Shown here: positions 1-11,580 of the stretch, one piece after another
How the letters are laid out: each line of letters begins with the position of its first letter
Position numbering within the stretch: the stretch's first letter is position 1
DNA from: Theocolax elegans
Lineage: Eukaryota; Arthropoda; Insecta; Hymenoptera; Cerocephalidae
DNA: 64,000 nt
Assembly (NCBI GenBank): GCA_026168455.1
Contig: CM047431.1
Coordinates: 45,883,466 to 45,947,465, forward strand
Direction of reading: 5' to 3'
Program-made: the position numbers and the translations under genes
The notes under the pieces: generated by a model
The model's database searches: none
What the model saw: the letters and a program-made list of their open reading frames with translations, nothing else
Told to the model about the DNA's origin: nothing

Positions 1-1916
1 ACTTTTCTCTTCTTTGTTTTCTGAAACGGCTGTTGTTCAATTAAGTTTAACCCATCCGACGGTTTAAGGTATTTTCCTCTTTGAATCGGCTCTCGGATTT
101 CCATATCAAGTACTTCTTTTTTTGCATTTGTAGAAACAGCAGGACTATCATTCCTTTTTTCGTTTCTACATGCTTCCAACGGAGTAATTATGTTTTCCGT
201 GGGTTCGTTAGCTAATTCTTCACACATTGAGTCGACGATAGATGAAATGTTAATAGAAAAATTAATTTCCTCGTCGCTTAAAATGGATGTGTCTGTTTTT
301 TCGAAAGCAATATTACTTATACTTTGATGTTCACTATCGTGATGGTCGTCTACTTCTGTTGGTTTATTTTTATTCTTCCAATTTTCCTCGTACAGTAAAT
401 AATCTATTTCAGGAAGCACATACTTTTTCCTCTTGGTGGATTGATTTTTAGCTTTTTTATGTAGTTTTAATTGTTCTAATTTTTTATTTACGAAATCAAC
501 GTTTAGCAACAAATATTCATCGACTGGTATTTTGGTATTTTGACTTTTCTCTAGCAAATATCGTTCAAAGTCTTCTGTATGTTTTTGAATTAAAGTTGAT
601 AAATTATGTTTCACCAAATCGCACGTTTGAACTATAACTTTAGACCACGTAATGAATTCCATACATATCTGCATTAACAAGTCACTAAATTCTGTATTGT
701 AATACGCGCTTCTCTCATTCGCGGATAGTTTGCCTACCTTTTGTATTTTATCAGTTGCCCTTTCATAAATACTGCGTAAGAAATTTTTTACTTTTTTACT
801 GTTTATATTCACTGTTGCTTGTATTTGATCTATTTCATTCTGGTCTTCAATTAATATTATCTTTTCTTTATTGTAATTAATATCGATCTTTAAGTCCTTA
901 ATTTTTGATTTAACATCGATAAAGCATTCGCTGCTTAATTCATGTTTTGAGGGACTACAACATATAACAATTATTTTTTCCAAAATATCTTCGAAAGCGT
1001 TGATATCAGATTGTTCGCTCAACAGAACAATGCAATGTAAAAAGAATAAACGAATAGACTCCAAACGCGTGTTTTTTAAGCATTTAGACCGATTTACTGT
1101 ACATATAATCAACTCTATATCGGTGCAAATCATACAGTTTGATGTAAAATTATTGTTTTCTTTCAAAACCGAATATCCAATATTTAAATAATCGTCGTAA
1201 GGTTGAGTGTTAAAAGCTATATTCGCTGCAGTATAGAGCAATGGATCATGATTCAATAGTAGGAGGTCTGGTGCAGGTAATCCATTGTACAATAATTGAT
1301 TAAAAAATCTACATATTAATGAAAATGAAATTTGCTCTGCTGACAACTGAAATATTGGAATAAGTTCATTTGATGAAACTGCAGCTAGAGTATATAAATA
1401 TATTTTTTCAGAAGTAGAACCATCTTCAAAAATCAAATTTTTGCAAAATGAACCTACTGAGGCAAATACAAAACTTGATATATCTGAAAACTCGGGCAAC
1501 AAATGTATAGCTGACAATCCACTGTGAAATACGCTAAATGGGTACAAACTTAATTCCGAAATCATTGGTTTGTACAAGGGATCATTGGATATTTTAATCA
1601 AATTTGCTTCCGTGTTTTCTGCATTGTAAACAACTTTTTCAATTTGAACTATTGGAGATTCTAGATTTTGCGATTGTAGACTTTTCTTTAATATAGTCAG
1701 TATATTACTTCGATTTTGTTGTACATAGGTTTGCAAATTTCTAACAGTAATATGCTGTTCGGTGGCGTTCTTACTGTTGAGTGCAGCGCAAATGATTTTC
1801 CATACACTATCTCGCTCTGGTTTTAGGTTTCCATTACTGTCGAATATTTCATGCTTTTTCAATTCTTCCAATCGATCAGTGAAGGAAACTGCTGCTTTCG
1901 GTCCTCTTTTACCCAT
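1..1916 (-). CDS. Large transposon-family-like protein, N-terminal 638 residues (runs off window)
   Basis: An uninterrupted frame runs from ATG at 1916 to base 1, 638 codons plus two bases with no stop, so the gene continues outside the window. An in-frame TGA lies eight codons upstream of the ATG, which is the first Met after it. Residues 1-75 (start MGKRGPKAAVSFTDRL, then KHEIFDSNGNL, SVWKII, a tyrosine and QQNR) resemble the N-terminus of the transposase-like frame at 9904 (KIFIKGKL, PIWKDI, LYLYLYKN). The middle is rich in Leu/Ile/Asn. I see no DDE-type 'DSTG' motif and no protease box. A stretch LLMQICMEFITWSK (about residue 415) matches a DNA fragment at 13116. The visible end is basic (KTKKRKV), like a nuclear localisation signal. 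Likely a transposon accessory protein, a degenerate transposase relative or a domesticated gene. The reading frame is well supported; the function is not. Confidence 0.75.
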   Translation of the reverse strand, partial: MGKRGPKAAVSFTDRLEELKKHEIFDSNGNLKPERDSVWKIICAALNSKNATEQHITVRNLQTYVQQNRSNILTILKKSLQSQNLESPIVQIEKVVYNAENTEANLIKISNDPLYKPMISELSLYPFSVFHSGLSAIHLLPEFSDISSFVFASVGSFCKNLIFEDGSTSEKIYLYTLAAVSSNELIPIFQLSAEQISFSLICRFFNQLLYNGLPAPDLLLLNHDPLLYTAANIAFNTQPYDDYLNIGYSVLKENNNFTSNCMICTDIELIICTVNRSKCLKNTRLESIRLFFLHCIVLLSEQSDINAFEDILEKIIVICCSPSKHELSSECFIDVKSKIKDLKIDINYNKEKIILIEDQNEIDQIQATVNINSKKVKNFLRSIYERATDKIQKVGKLSANERSAYYNTEFSDLLMQICMEFITWSKVIVQTCDLVKHNLSTLIQKHTEDFERYLLEKSQNTKIPVDEYLLLNVDFVNKKLEQLKLHKKAKNQSTKRKKYVLPEIDYLLYEENWKNKNKPTEVDDHHDSEHQSISNIAFEKTDTSILSDEEINFSINISSIVDSMCEELANEPTENIITPLEACRNEKRNDSPAVSTNAKKEVLDMEIREPIQRGKYLKPSDGLNLIEQQPFQKTKKRK

Positions 1917-3083
1917 TTCCAATTGGGGCACTCTATATCAGTCATTATAAAATTTTTGTTACAGATCAGAAGGTTTGGACATGACAATGTAATAGTTAGA
2001 TACATTATCAAAATATAAAAAATTTTAGTGAGCTGTCATACTGTATTCTTACCTTCATAAAGTGAGTCTTGTCACTAGAGCTTCTGCCTATCAAAGATCG
2101 ATCCAAATGTATTATATTACTCAATATTCTGATCGATGATAGATATCACTTCTACTACTTCTTCTTCTTCTTCTTGCATCTATGTAGAATAATAAATTAC
2201 TTATTTAGAATTTCACATTAATTAGATATTCTTTCGATCTTGCCGTAATATAAATAAAAAAGCTCTATTGATCTTAACGAACCAACTATATGACTTGAAT
2301 AAAGGAAAACCTCTTCTTGGACATTTTTCAACTAAAAAATTCACTTGACTCGTCGAGATTAATAAAGATATTTTATTTTGCTTTATTTTATATGATGATT
2401 CTAATGCAAAAATTGAACTTATACAACAAAAAAGAAACTTTGTTTAACTTTGATAAATTTTCACTTTTAGATGGCTCATTTTACTCCATGATTATAATTT
2501 TAGGTGGCGTCATTGATATTGAGAGTATCAGACTGTTGAAACTAATAAAATATTTTCTACTAGTTTATTTCTTAGCTTATAAAATATAAGCACATAAGTA
2601 TAATAAAATACTGAAATGGGCGCAGCCGTACTGGCAATGATACCGTTAGACAGCTATAATTTTTTTACCTATTAGATCATAATTATTAATCAGTAACATT
2701 AAACAGTAATTAAATATGTTTTAATTTGAACAAAATTTCATAGTTGAATAATGGCTAAAAATGTTAGTTATTTTGCAAGTTTAAAAACTTTACCATCAAT
2801 TTTTACCTCAAATATCCTTAACAAAAAAGAACTTGCTGCAGTATTTTTAATGACTAATTTTTTTAATTTTTTATAGTCTATTAGAAGACTATTCATTCAA
2901 ATGACTGAAAAGATTAGCTTCAAAACAATGGGAAAATATACTTAACATTTTAAATGATAGGTGCAATTTTTGTCTGCTGTTTTTCGTCTGTCTGTTGTCT
3001 GTTGTGTTGTCACTTATTTTGAACAGTAGTACCAACATTGTACAATAATTCCCCTAAAAGTCAGTCTGCACCAGTGGTCTGCT
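1917..3083. other. AT-rich spacer, no gene seen
   Basis: Contains the presumed promoter and 5' leader of the minus-strand gene ending at 1916, and a short CTT run near 2160-2175. A 90-codon open frame at 2317-2589 is composed of Leu/Ile/Phe/Lys typical of random AT-rich DNA and is not called. Confidence 0.5.
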
Positions 3084-3414
3084 CACTGGCCTACCGCCCT
3101 TACCCCAGCCCGCCGACCTACGGAATTTAAAAAAAAAAAAATGCTATCCGATGTATTTTTAATTGTACTTTCTAAAAAAACAAGAAATTTTAATTGTACC
3201 CCCACCGTTTTTGAGAAAAAAAATGACAAAGTATTGCAATATTAAAACACCGATACCTCACCTTACAATCGTTCCTTCGTCCTAATTAGGGTGTAAAAAA
3301 ATTGTACCTTTTTCGTACTTAATTGTACCACCCTCACTTTTCCGAAAAAATAACGGTATAACGCAAAAATATTAAAAAAGCAATATCGTCTGATTGACAG
3401 TCCGTTTACAGCTA

Positions 3415-3427
3415 CTGCGCATGCGCG
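3415..3427. promoter_or_regulatory. NRF-1-like palindrome in foldback left arm
   Basis: TGCGCATGCGCG matches the GCGCATGCGC core of the NRF-1/erect-wing recognition sequence. A counterpart lies in the right arm at 4931-4945. Binding is inferred from motif only. Confidence 0.35.
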
Positions 3428-4930
3428 GCCAACGGAAGTGCGAGATTCGCATGCACACGAGATTTTCAACCGCACGAGATTTTAAAATCGTAAAAAAGGG
3501 AAAAAATGCATGGCAGGCATTGATAAAATATCCATCGTCGCATTATTATTATTAATTACCAGAATTTGTGGAAAAAGTAATTGTACCCTCCAAATCATTG
3601 ATATTTAACTCTACTACTATGAGTAAATAAAAAAATGTACATTATCTGTACGTAATAGTACAATCGTCAAACTTTGTATTTATTAATGGGAATCAATTAG
3701 AAACAATAGTAAATAATTAGCTGAACGAACGGGCGCACTATGCGCATGTGCGGTTGTGACGCCTATGAACTCAAGCGTTTTAAAAACGCGAAAAAAGCAA
3801 GTAACGCTCGGTTATTTGACCTTGTAACCCCGTTTTTTGGTTATAATCCTAAAGAAGATGCATTATTATAAGGCTTTTATAGTTTTTTCATAAAAAAAGT
3901 CAAAAGTGTTTATTATTTATGAGGGTTATGTGGGTATTTGAGACTTATATATAGACAGTCGTCTATAACTCTTTCGGGTTGAAAAATTGAGAAGTAAGTA
4001 CGGCCCCGTCTTAGTCAATAACCTGAGGGATAGTTTATTTTTAAAAACATAAAGCAAATCAATAATAAAGAGTTCAGATAAATACCTTTCCATATAATTA
4101 TATATATATATATATAAATAATATTATATACGTAATTTAATATATATATATATATACATTTGGATATAGGGGGTTATGGAGCCTCGTATGTTAAATTCCA
4201 ATAACCCTATCCCTTTCCCACTCATTGTTAATATGGCAGGTTTATGGAGCCGGGGCTCCATAATCTTTTCTGTCTCTTTTTATCGTACTAACGTATCTTC
4301 CTTCTCTGTCATGGGCTTCATAAACCCCGAAATTTAAAATTATATGTATGTATGCATAGATAGGGTGGACCATATTTTTATTGTTGATTTGCTTTATGTT
4401 TTTAAAATAAACTATCCCTCAGGTTATTGACTAAGACGGGGCCGTACTTACTTCTCAATTTTTCAACCCAAAACGAGTTGTAGACGACTGTCTACATAAC
4501 TCTCAAATACCCACATAAGCCTCATAAATAATAAACACTTTTGTTGTTACTTGCTTTTTTCGCGATTTTAAGACGCCTGCCTTCATAGGCCCGCTGGTAA
4601 TTATTTAATTATTTTTGCTCAAATTTAATGTGTAAACCAACAAACTAATGATGGTACAATTAAGAACAAATGAAAAAGAATATTTAATACGTCTGTTAAT
4701 TGTTAAACAGCTGTTGTGCACGCTGCTTTCAACGTTTCCACCTGTAACCTGACAATAACTTTTTTTTTCTCAAAACCTCAGGTGGTACAATTGAATTTTC
4801 TGTAAAGTCTATGAAAGATAAATGAATATACATCGTTGACTATTTTTTATAACATCTTTCGAGCATTTTTTGATCTATTCATGACTTTTAAATAACGCGC
4901 CATAAGCATGCGTTTCTCGTATTTCCGGTG

Positions 4931-4945
4931 ACCGCGCATGCGCGG
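4931..4945. promoter_or_regulatory. NRF-1-like palindrome in foldback right arm
   Basis: ACCGCGCATGCGCGG is a near-perfect palindrome around GCGCATGCGC, placed symmetrically to the left-arm site at 3415. Motif match only. Confidence 0.35.
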
Positions 4946-5276
4946 TGACTGGAAATATATTTGCATTATGTCAGTACAATTTTTTTGATTTTTTATTTAT
5001 TGTATTATATTATTTCGCAAAAGTAACGGTGGTACAATTAAGTATAAAAAAGGTACAATTTTTCTGCACCTTTCCTTTAACGTTAAAACCACTTTAAAAG
5101 GAGCTATTGGCGGATTAATATTCTAGTACTTTAGGATTTTTTTTCTAAAAAACTACGGGGGTACAATTGAAAATTTTTTTTTGTTGAAAAGTACAATTAA
5201 AAATACGTCGATTAGCATTTTTTTTTTATTATATTTCGAAGGGTCGTCGGGCTGGGGTAGGGTCGGTCACTGGCCT

Positions 5277-7396
5277 CACTGCTGTAGTCATACTACAGAC
5301 AGTGAAGCAGATAGGCAGCTAACAGCTGCTGAACAGTTCATTGTACTTGATTCTTACAGTGTTTATTTAGTTACTGCGAATTAAGCAGAGCCAAGAATGA
5401 ATTAAGTCAATGATATTTAGAACTTATGAAAAAAAAAATCATTGATTACTTCAGTACGTTCAAAGGGATATCAATGCCTGAATCGAGATAATTAGATATG
5501 TATTTAGGTTAAATCATTATTCACATTTTAGTTTCAAGATATAAAACTTTGTGTGCATTTTTTCAGGTAGAAGGATGAAAGTTGAATTTTTTTTATTCTT
5601 CATGTAGTGAATGGTGATCAACTTCAAGTATCAAAGCGCTGAATTAAAATTTCATTTTATGTAACTGGCTTTTCGTTGAACGTATGTACATTTGAACTGT
5701 GAGTGCAAAGTGTTGGTTAATTTAAAAATTGCATTGTTCGTGTCATGTGATATAGTTTCTTGATAAAATATGCAATATTATTAGTAAAATTATAGCTTAT
5801 TATAATTAATTAATTTATTACAGGTGGTTATAAGAATAATTATAAGATATATCATTAAAATGTTTTGAAATGTGTTTATAATTTCTTTTCATTTGCAAGA
5901 AAAAAGATGATTTAATTAAAAGTTAAGTTTTAACGTAGCTTGAAAGTGTAGAGTGTTTATAAAAAGTAATATAAGTTATCGCCTACTAGTATATTTTGAA
6001 AGTGCACTTAAATTGATTTATATTTATTAAAAAAATGCAAAACATGCATCATTTGTATAAAGTAGAGTTCAATATAATAATGTCTGATTCAAAAATAAAA
6101 ATAATTGGAAGACATGCTCGATAAACTGTCTGTTAATAGCTTTTAAAAGTGCAAGTACTGTAAATAAATGTTACTATTGATATAAGGTTTTGATAATTTA
6201 TCCAATAGACATAAAATACCTTTACAAATATATTACATAAAGACTGATGGGCATACGTTACATTTTACAGCAAGACATTTGCTAAAAACTTAGTAAACTT
6301 CATGACCTACAAATCTATTTGAATTTTTATCATTTTTATAAAAGTATACTATTTATGTAACTATTGTTCTATTAATTTAACATAATGACAGTTCTCTAAT
6401 ATATCTTGTCAGAACCTTATCGCAACCTCTGGGTCAAAAATGTTTGAAAGATTTACTCGAAGGATGTGTTTAGCTTTCAGCGAAAGAAGTTGTCGCTGAA
6501 CTAACTTAATGCTGCAGTAGCTTATATTTTAATTTTTTAATCCCATTTTTTGATTAATTGTAACAAATTGTAAAGAATTATAGTTATATATAATGTATCG
6601 TGTCAAAAGTTAATAGCAATTTAGATATAAAGATTGACAGTTATTAAAATCGAATCTCTATCAATGCAAATTATCACTTTAGCTTTCAAATAACTGATGT
6701 TTTTACATACGATAGAATCTAGTAAATTTACTGTGTATCAATTAATTACTTTTGCCAGTACGGTCAATGCTAAATATAAATTATAAGTAAATTCTGTTCA
6801 AAATTTATTATCAAGCCATCCAAAGTACTATCTAACATTCCTTTTTAATAAAAATTGTTCTATAAGTATGTTATTAAATTCTTGAGTATAACAAATCAGT
6901 AATTGAGCAGTAATACATACTTATTTTACACAAATTGATATCCTAAATCAAGATAACTTTTCACGTGCTGTTGAGTTAAATCCAATTCCTTGAATCGAAA
7001 ATCCGTTACTGATTTTATGCGACGTTGTCATTTAAAGTATATAAAAACTTTAACATATCTTGTACATTGTTAAAAATATACATTGTCTTGTTCGTGTCGA
7101 ATCCCTATTCACTTAGTCGGCGACAAACGCGACCAAACGTTTCATTTTATACGTGACGTTTTAATTTTCAAGAAGATTCAATTTTCACGACCATAAAATT
7201 GTTTGGAGTATCTTATTCTTTTAATTATCACACGCACAAGATATACGTTTTGGTGAGTATACTATATTTAAAATAGAAAATGGTCACTACTAAAATACAA
7301 AAGTATTTAAAATGATAGAAATTTTTGTTTATATTTTTCATACAGTAAGAAATCTGTAATCAGGAAGAGTAACGCCGAATGTACTACATACACTAC
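5277..7396. other. AT-rich stretch without a recognisable gene
   Basis: No open frame longer than about 70 codons and no family I recognise. A short patch at 6415-6520 reads LSQPLGQKCLKDLLEGC in one frame and then hits stops, possibly a decayed coding fragment. Near 7240 a GT-AG style donor (ttttG|gtgagtat) follows a less AT-rich stretch (7090-7245). It could be a first, non-coding exon for the transposase-like gene whose acceptor is at 9847, but this is unproven. Confidence 0.3.
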
Positions 7397-7398
7397 TA

Positions 7399-7981
7399 GT
7401 GTTGTAAATTGGCGGTCATTTTTTAATTTGTCACGACATGCTGAATGTGACCGACATATGTCCGTCACGTGTTGTCATAAGATAAAAATTTAACCTCTCG
7501 TTGTTTTTATGTCGGACATAAAAATTTCAGACATATGACTGACCCGCATTCACTATATAGTGGTAAAATGTCGGTCACAAATGATTTGGACACGTGACAA
7601 ACTTTATTTTTAAAAATATTTTATTCTTTGAACATTCTATAGAGCAAGTAATAAATAATTATTATTAAAATATTTATGTAATCTAGAATTATATTTAAAT
7701 TTTACAATAAGAGTACTACAATTAAAATTAAATTTTTAAATATACATACAATTTGTTATGCAAATACATGGAGTGCCACCCAATATATAGTGGCAAATGT
7801 CGGTCATAAATGATTTGGACATGTGACAAATTAAACTTAGAAAAATTAATAGTATCAATTCGAAGAATTAACCGGATCGGTCACAAAAGTGAAAAAGTCA
7901 CAAAATTTCGTTTGGACTTGTGACGGACTTGTGACCGACATATGTCAGTCACAAAATTTCGTGACGGACATGCTGTAACAC
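7399..7981. mobile_element. MITE-like element flanked by TA (about 583 bp)
   Basis: The element begins gtgttgtaa and ends with the inverse gtaacac. TA lies on both sides (7397-7398, 7982-7983). Inside are repeated inverted copies of gacatatgtc and sggtcac blocks, and a direct duplication of 'tatatagtgg..aaatgtcggtca..aatgatttggaca' (about 7553 and 7785). No coding capacity. TA duplication suggests a Tc1/mariner-type origin (inference). Confidence 0.6.
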
Positions 7982-7983
7982 TA

Positions 7984-8215
7984 ACTCTCACCCAATATTG
8001 AAGAAACTTATTTATATTCATTTAAACTAGTCAAACCAGATGAAAAAGAGATTTGTAATAAGGGAGAGTTTCGCTCAATGAGTTTATTAAATAGTCCCAC
8101 CACAAATGCCTATTCCGAACTAAAGATCACTTGTCGTATAAACTCTCAACCAAATATTGAAAAACTTAACTTATTTTTATGTATTTAAACTAGTCAGTGA
8201 AAGTGAAAGCGAACA
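7984..8215 (+). repeat. Diverged direct duplication next to the MITE
   Basis: The block ctctcacccaatattgaa...tttaaactagtca (7985-8035) recurs with changes as ctctcaaccaaatattgaa...tttaaactagtca (about 8142-8196). Two copies spaced about 157 bp apart; no coding potential. Confidence 0.5.
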
Positions 8216-9903
8216 CTGATTTAGGGTCCTTCGCTGAACCAAGGATTGTGATGGTTCTATTTTAGTTTACGTAGATTAACGTATTCTGTATTTTCATGAA
8301 TTAAACTTCGAATTGAAATTTAAATTCTAATCAATTTTATAGGTGTAACAGTGTCTGGAGGCCGTTACAGGCTCTTGCAGTACACACTGAGGAACGTCTA
8401 TTTAGAGGAGATCTTGAATAATATTTATATTTTACAAAGAGACAACATTTTTTCTGAGCTTAGGAGACGTCGATTAAATCTTCTATTTAAAACATTTTTT
8501 CTGTTCTTCATTGCCAACGAGGGCTCATAAAATTGTATTCAAATGAGTAGTTCAAGATATTCAATCTATATTTCTGTAGTCAAAGCTGGCACTGGATAGT
8601 TCACATGGACAATTATTAGCACATCAAATTTAAGTGTATTGTTGAAATAGATACTACCTAAGTCTTTAATCTAATCAATCTGTACCAAATGTGTATTATA
8701 AAGTAGGTATAACTTTGCTAAGTGACATACTGAAACATTTATCAAAATTAAAATATTATCTATTATAATTATGCCATTTAATTGTAGAATTAAAATCATT
8801 TTGTTATAACATCCTATCGTTTTCATCTACAAATGACTTGAATATTTAGATGTCACGAACAAGTAATGAAAATTTGGAATGTTTAACTATTAATTTTATA
8901 TTATTAATAACTGTATTTAAACAGAATTGTACCCAAATAAGTATATTGTCCAATGCCAGATACTTCTTTTTTAATTATTGAAAAACAAAAAATCAGTAAT
9001 ATACTCAAAGGCAACTTATAAGCTTCTTTCAGAAGATCTGGAACAAAAACTTGTTGACACTTTCAAAAATTGTTTTTCAATTACAAAGGTTAAATTATTA
9101 AATCAAATTTTAACTGCAAAATTATTTTTTCTCTTGTTTCATTTTCAAAGTAACAGTGTCAAAGTTTTTGAAATAAGCTTTAATTTTCTTTTCTTGAACT
9201 ACTGAAGTTGAAACTCGCACTTAAAAAAAAAGTTCTATACTTACTAATGATGCACATGTAACAATTGTTTACCTGCATTATCTATAAATGGAATCACCTC
9301 GTAATGTACGTTATTTTTTTTGTGTTACTAAAAGTCCACTACCATTTGATTTTATAATATAATTCGTCGAAACGTATTCTGAATTTACCAATCTGTTCAT
9401 TCAATCAAGTTTATTATTTACTCAAAGAATAAAGAATTCAGAATTATTATTATTATCAAACGTACAACCAATATCATATTCAATTCCCAACAATCACATT
9501 ATGAACTTATACATTTTGACTGAGTTTTAATTTATCTATGAAGTCAAATAAAATAAATAATCTTATAATTTGACGCTACGTATATCTGTACAGCCAATTT
9601 CAGCTTTACCCAATGGAAATTAAATGAAAGAATTTGCGACAAGTGATTTTATAGAATTTGAATTTTAGCCGAATTCAATAAAAAGAATAAAGAATAAGAA
9701 TAGCGTTTACATAAGCTAACCTGAAAAACAGCTTCAAAATTGGAGACTCCCTCTGTGCTACCATTTTGTTCAATTTTGATTGATTTACTGACTAATAAAT
9801 ATATTTAAATCAAACTCATTTTTGCATATTTTCTTATTTATTTTCAGAAATTGTAGATAATAAGATTCATCAACAGGAAATCATAATATTTATGATATAA
9901 AAA
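8216..9903 (+). other. Upstream region of transposase-like gene with candidate splice acceptor
   Basis: AT-rich. A good 3' splice site (pyrimidine-rich tract ending ttttcag) occurs at about 9833-9846, some 57 bp before the ATG at 9904, suggesting the transposase gene has an intron in its 5' leader. A second acceptor-like site (gtgtaacag) near 8351 precedes a 19-residue open stretch (PLQALAVHTEERLFRGDLE then TAA), which could be a small terminal exon but has no family match I can name. Confidence 0.35.
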
Positions 9904-11580
9904 ATGCCTCCTGCTCCTGAAGTTACGCCAGAGTTTCTTCGAAAAAACTTACAGGATTGGAAAATTTTTATCAAAGGAAAATTAATCAATGTAAGTGATC
10001 CAATATGGAAGGATATCAAAAATACATTGAATTTAAAAATGTCTGCCAATTCCTTATATTTATATCTGTATAAAAATTATGGAAACGTTAGAACAGATTT
10101 AGAAAATTATTTTAACATTAACAATATAAAGAAAAGTCAGAAACGTAAGGCTAATGATCCAGATTTTAATGAAAATATTAATGAAAATCCATGTCATTGT
10201 GATGAATTAAATTTTGAAATAATTTTACCAATGAATGATATTATTGTTTCCTTGTCGGAGAAGAAAAAATCTCAACGTTGCGTTTCTAATTTGAAAAATG
10301 CCATATGGAAAGCCCAACATTTACCTTGCGCATTTAATATAAAAAGCTGTTATAGAACTAAAACGCAATTTAAATTTCACGGTAGTTGTTCTGATTGTGG
10401 AACGAGTTTAATGGGTGAATCGAATATTAGTAATTCAGATGAGCTTAATTTAAAAATTATTATTAAAACTTTTGCCACCCACAATATACCACACATTAAA
10501 AAGAGTAAGTTATCAGGTATTAGAAGAAAGGAGGTCAAAAACATCTTGCTAGCAAAAACAGCTGCTCAATACAGAGAAGAAGAATTAGGCAAAATAGATA
10601 CTAAATATGAGCCAGCACATTTGAATACAAGCACGACCTATAGGAAAGCTAGGCAAGAAGCTTTTGATGACGACATCGAATATAATAAGTTTAAAGGCTC
10701 ATCTATTACAAATAGAAATTTTATAATTTATTGTGACATTAAAAAATTATCTATAAATCCATTTAATGTATTTTATTGGACACGGAAACAAATAGATTTA
10801 TGGAATATATTACAAGAAAGTAGCTATCCATTATCATTCGACTCCACTGGTAGCGTGGTTCAAAAGTTTTCTCAAGCAGAATACCAAAGTAAATCAATTT
10901 TTTATTATGTATTAGTAGTAGGGTTCGCAGGCAAGATTATACCGGTAATGCAAGCGTTACTATCAATACATTGTGTACCAGTTATCACCGAGTTGTTAAA
11001 TTTATGGTTAGAGACTGGTGCAAAGGTACCGAAGGAAATCGTGACGGATGGTTCCCTTGCTTTGCAAAATGCCCTATGCTTAGCTTTCAATAAACTGACA
11101 TACAAAGCTTATAATTTACAGTGTTTTAAAGTTTTAGTAAGTAAATGCGACCAACTGCCTCCTTGCTATTATAGACATGATATTGCTCATCTTATAAATG
11201 CCGTACGACATTGGAGTTCATTAAAAACGTATGATTTGGATGTGACTGCATTTTATTTAAGAGGCATAGGCTACTTGACTCAAGTTAGAAGCTTAGATGA
11301 ATTTTCAAGTACTGCTACAGCCTTGATCATTGTATGTGAAAGTACAACGTTGGAACAAGATTCAGAGGCATTTAGATGTAAAAAAGCTTTAAATGAATTA
11401 TTTACATCTTATATTTTCAAAAAAGAAAATTTTATGTTTTCAACAATTGATAACGATTTGCACGAATCTAAAAATGAAGTTCAAGATGAGCTTACTAAAT
11501 TCGTTGATCAAATTTTTGAAAAAGCTAAATGTTTCATTTGTTCTGTAGATGATAATGCCTCAGAATTTGCTAATTTCTAA
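9904..11580 (+). CDS. MULE/NOF-like DDE transposase, N-terminal and catalytic part
   Basis: A 558-codon frame. Residues about 1-70 form a conserved-looking N-terminal module (EFLRKNLQDWKIF, PIWKDI, LYLYLYKN) also seen in the minus-strand gene at 1916. A Cys/His-rich segment follows (PCHC near 98; SCSDCG near 163). The catalytic core shows SFDSTGSVV (Asp313), IVTDGSLALQNAL..AFNK (Asp382) and RHDIAHLI (Asp426), the spacing and wording of MULE/NOF-like transposases in insects; the third acidic residue could be Glu479 but is uncertain. The enzyme would cut and join its own element's ends in the nucleus. The frame ends at TAA 11578-11580 but the same frame continues open for another 507 codons, so this stop is probably a mutation or a readthrough site, not the natural end. 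A 3' splice site just upstream supports transcription. Codon use is AT-rich like its surroundings. Confidence 0.7.
   Translation: MPPAPEVTPEFLRKNLQDWKIFIKGKLINVSDPIWKDIKNTLNLKMSANSLYLYLYKNYGNVRTDLENYFNINNIKKSQKRKANDPDFNENINENPCHCDELNFEIILPMNDIIVSLSEKKKSQRCVSNLKNAIWKAQHLPCAFNIKSCYRTKTQFKFHGSCSDCGTSLMGESNISNSDELNLKIIIKTFATHNIPHIKKSKLSGIRRKEVKNILLAKTAAQYREEELGKIDTKYEPAHLNTSTTYRKARQEAFDDDIEYNKFKGSSITNRNFIIYCDIKKLSINPFNVFYWTRKQIDLWNILQESSYPLSFDSTGSVVQKFSQAEYQSKSIFYYVLVVGFAGKIIPVMQALLSIHCVPVITELLNLWLETGAKVPKEIVTDGSLALQNALCLAFNKLTYKAYNLQCFKVLVSKCDQLPPCYYRHDIAHLINAVRHWSSLKTYDLDVTAFYLRGIGYLTQVRSLDEFSSTATALIIVCESTTLEQDSEAFRCKKALNELFTSYIFKKENFMFSTIDNDLHESKNEVQDELTKFVDQIFEKAKCFICSVDDNASEFANF

Larger units (their letters stand above)
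3093..5267. mobile_element. Foldback DNA transposon, copy 1 (2,175 bp), 9-bp target duplication
   Basis: The two halves are imperfect inverted repeats of roughly 0.9-1 kb around an AT-rich centre (about 4080-4370). The ends read accg...taccccagcccg on the left and the inverse (cgggctggggtagggtcggt) on the right. The 9-bp CACTGGCCT sits immediately outside both ends (3084-3092 and 5268-5276), a clean target-site duplication. No transposase is encoded, so it is non-autonomous. Long inverted arms with 9-bp duplications are the known pattern of MULE-type foldback (FB/NOF) elements; the superfamily assignment is inference. A near-identical copy is at 23385. Confidence 0.9.

Noticed and set aside
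1000..1950. Plus-strand frames at 1000-1191 and 1762-1950
   Set aside because: They are shadows of the long minus-strand frame.
3263..3475. 70-codon minus frame repeated at 23556-23768
   Set aside because: Lies inside the foldback element arm and is copied with it; composition is not protein-like.
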